Source of the DNA: Anaerolineae bacterium
GTDB lineage: Bacteria > Chloroflexota > Anaerolineae > UBA3071
Direction of reading: 5' to 3'
NCBI GenBank assembly: GCA_029907105.1
Contig: JARYMM010000009.1
Location: 9,044-73,043, forward strand
Length of the DNA stretch: 64,000 nucleotides
Of the stretch, positions 63,359 to 64,000 are shown piece after piece. The notes under the pieces are model-generated. The model did no database searches. It had not been told where the DNA came from and saw nothing but the letters and a program-made list of their open reading frames with translations. Every line of letters starts with the position of its first letter. Within the stretch, counting starts at the first letter, position 1. The position numbers and the translations under genes are program-made.

Positions 63359-64000
63359 GCTGGCTCCTCAACGACACGTTCCCGGCGCCGCCGCGGTTCG
63401 TAAGACGCCAGAGACAGAAACCCCAGCGCCACGCCGCCGGCCAGGCCGATGGCCAGGCCGATGTAGGGCCGATTGCCAATGAAGGCAATGGACAGCAGGG
63501 AGAAGAGGATCCAATAACCAAAGGCCAGCAGGTGTCTGAGCCAGGAGGCCAGGCCTTCTGAGCAGAGGGGCTGGGGGGCGGAGGTGCGGAGGTGCGGAGG
63601 TGCGGAGGTATAGAGCTGCCGGTACAGGCCGGCGACCACGGCCAGGAAGACCCACATGACCACCCCAGGCTTGGTACCCAACAGGAAAGCGTCGGTGATG
63701 CCGAAGACCTGATGGGCCAGCATGCCACAGGCCAGACCCATGGTGGCAGCGCGCAACCCGGAGGGAGGAAGGAGCCGATAAGTTCGCCAGGCGGCGATGA
63801 AACACGCGCTGAGCAGGGCAATGTAGGCCACCAGCGTGGGAAGGCCCATGTCCACGGCCACCTGCAACAGCTCGTTGTGGGCGTGGGCCACCTGGGCATC
63901 TGGGCCGATCAGGAAAAGGGGATAGAGCACGTGCACCACGCGGTCGAAGGTGCCGATGCCGATGCCCGTGAAAGGGAAGTCCTGGATCATGTACAGCGCC
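63355..64000 (-). CDS. O-antigen ligase/polymerase-like protein, C-terminal part
   Basis: Truncated by the window edge; the 5' end lies beyond 64000. Visible part: FTGIGIGTF near the start, then AHAHNELLQVAVDMGLPTLVAYIALL, the conserved WzyC/O-antigen-ligase loop with its functional His, followed by several transmembrane segments and a basic tail. A GCGGAGGT octamer tract (63578-63612) encodes the loop TSAPPHLRTSAP. It heads an overlapping four-gene unit: ligase, flippase-like protein, GT2, nucleotidyltransferase. Confidence 0.82.
   Translation of the reverse strand, partial: ALYMIQDFPFTGIGIGTFDRVVHVLYPLFLIGPDAQVAHAHNELLQVAVDMGLPTLVAYIALLSACFIAAWRTYRLLPPSGLRAATMGLACGMLAHQVFGITDAFLLGTKPGVVMWVFLAVVAGLYRQLYTSAPPHLRTSAPQPLCSEGLASWLRHLLAFGYWILFSLLSIAFIGNRPYIGLAIGLAGGVALGFLSLASYEPRRRRERVVEEPA
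63578..63612. repeat. Octanucleotide tract (GCGGAGGT)
   Basis: Four 8-base units, in frame inside the ligase-like gene, falling in a hydrophilic loop between membrane helices. Confidence 0.85.

Overview
The window is a gene-dense, GC-rich bacterial chromosome segment of about 48 protein-coding genes, with two tRNA loci and many short repeats. I infer an uncultured Chloroflexota (Anaerolineae/Caldilineae-like) origin. The support is secreted proteins with Thr/Pro-rich tails ending in an 'LFLPLL'-type motif, an isopentenyl phosphate kinase (the alternative mevalonate pathway is known from Roseiflexus), 7TM-GAF sensors, zinc-ribbon/LysM proteins, and no visible outer-membrane machinery. The lineage call is an inference and no species can be named.

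Layout. 0.2-4.3 kb: a clan-A glycosidase-like protein and a smaller partner sharing its C-terminal domain. 4.6-9.8 kb: GT39-like membrane protein, FecR-like protein, acylphosphatase, PflX-like radical SAM protein and a DEDDy exonuclease. 10.5-17.6 kb: TPR protein, AEC transporter, HEAT-repeat protein, LysM protein and the site-2 protease RseP. 17.8-20.5 kb: selA, overlapping a fusion of an aconitase-X swivel domain (phosphomevalonate dehydratase small-subunit type) to isopentenyl phosphate kinase. 20.7-21.2 kb: tRNA-Val(UAC) split by a 406-nt group I intron. 21.3-28.4 kb: PEBP lipoprotein, FtsK/SpoIIIE, S1-domain protein, 7TM-GAF-HTH sensor, GNAT and a phosphoribosyltransferase. 28.7-36 kb: secreted zinc carboxypeptidase, TPR protein, MBL hydrolase, AlaX editing protein and another GT39-like protein. 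36.3-40.7 kb: smc and a DMT transporter. 40.8-54.2 kb: secreted propeller, methyltransferase, GT2, MBL hydrolases, dihydropyrimidinase, a LuxR-TM-Kelch regulator, a degenerate tyrosine recombinase, class III aminotransferase, a repeat-riddled membrane protein and a cyclodeaminase. 54.4-57.5 kb: hsp20 and lon. 57.8-64 kb: DMT transporter, FAH-family enzyme, a tRNA-Arg 3' fragment, and a polysaccharide cluster running off the window edge.

Two repeat systems mark the segment. First, at least fifteen tracts of 7-nt (sometimes 8-, 15- or 30-nt) tandem repeats with different unit sequences lie between genes and in frame inside genes, where they form linkers and membrane-protein loops. Second, 85-120 bp palindromic elements built as inverted end, hairpin, hairpin, inverted end sit at gene borders and in some cases supply the stop codon of the adjacent gene. 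The most notable findings are the intron-containing tRNA-Val, the isoprenoid-enzyme fusion joined by a heptanucleotide tract, and the modular palindromic elements.
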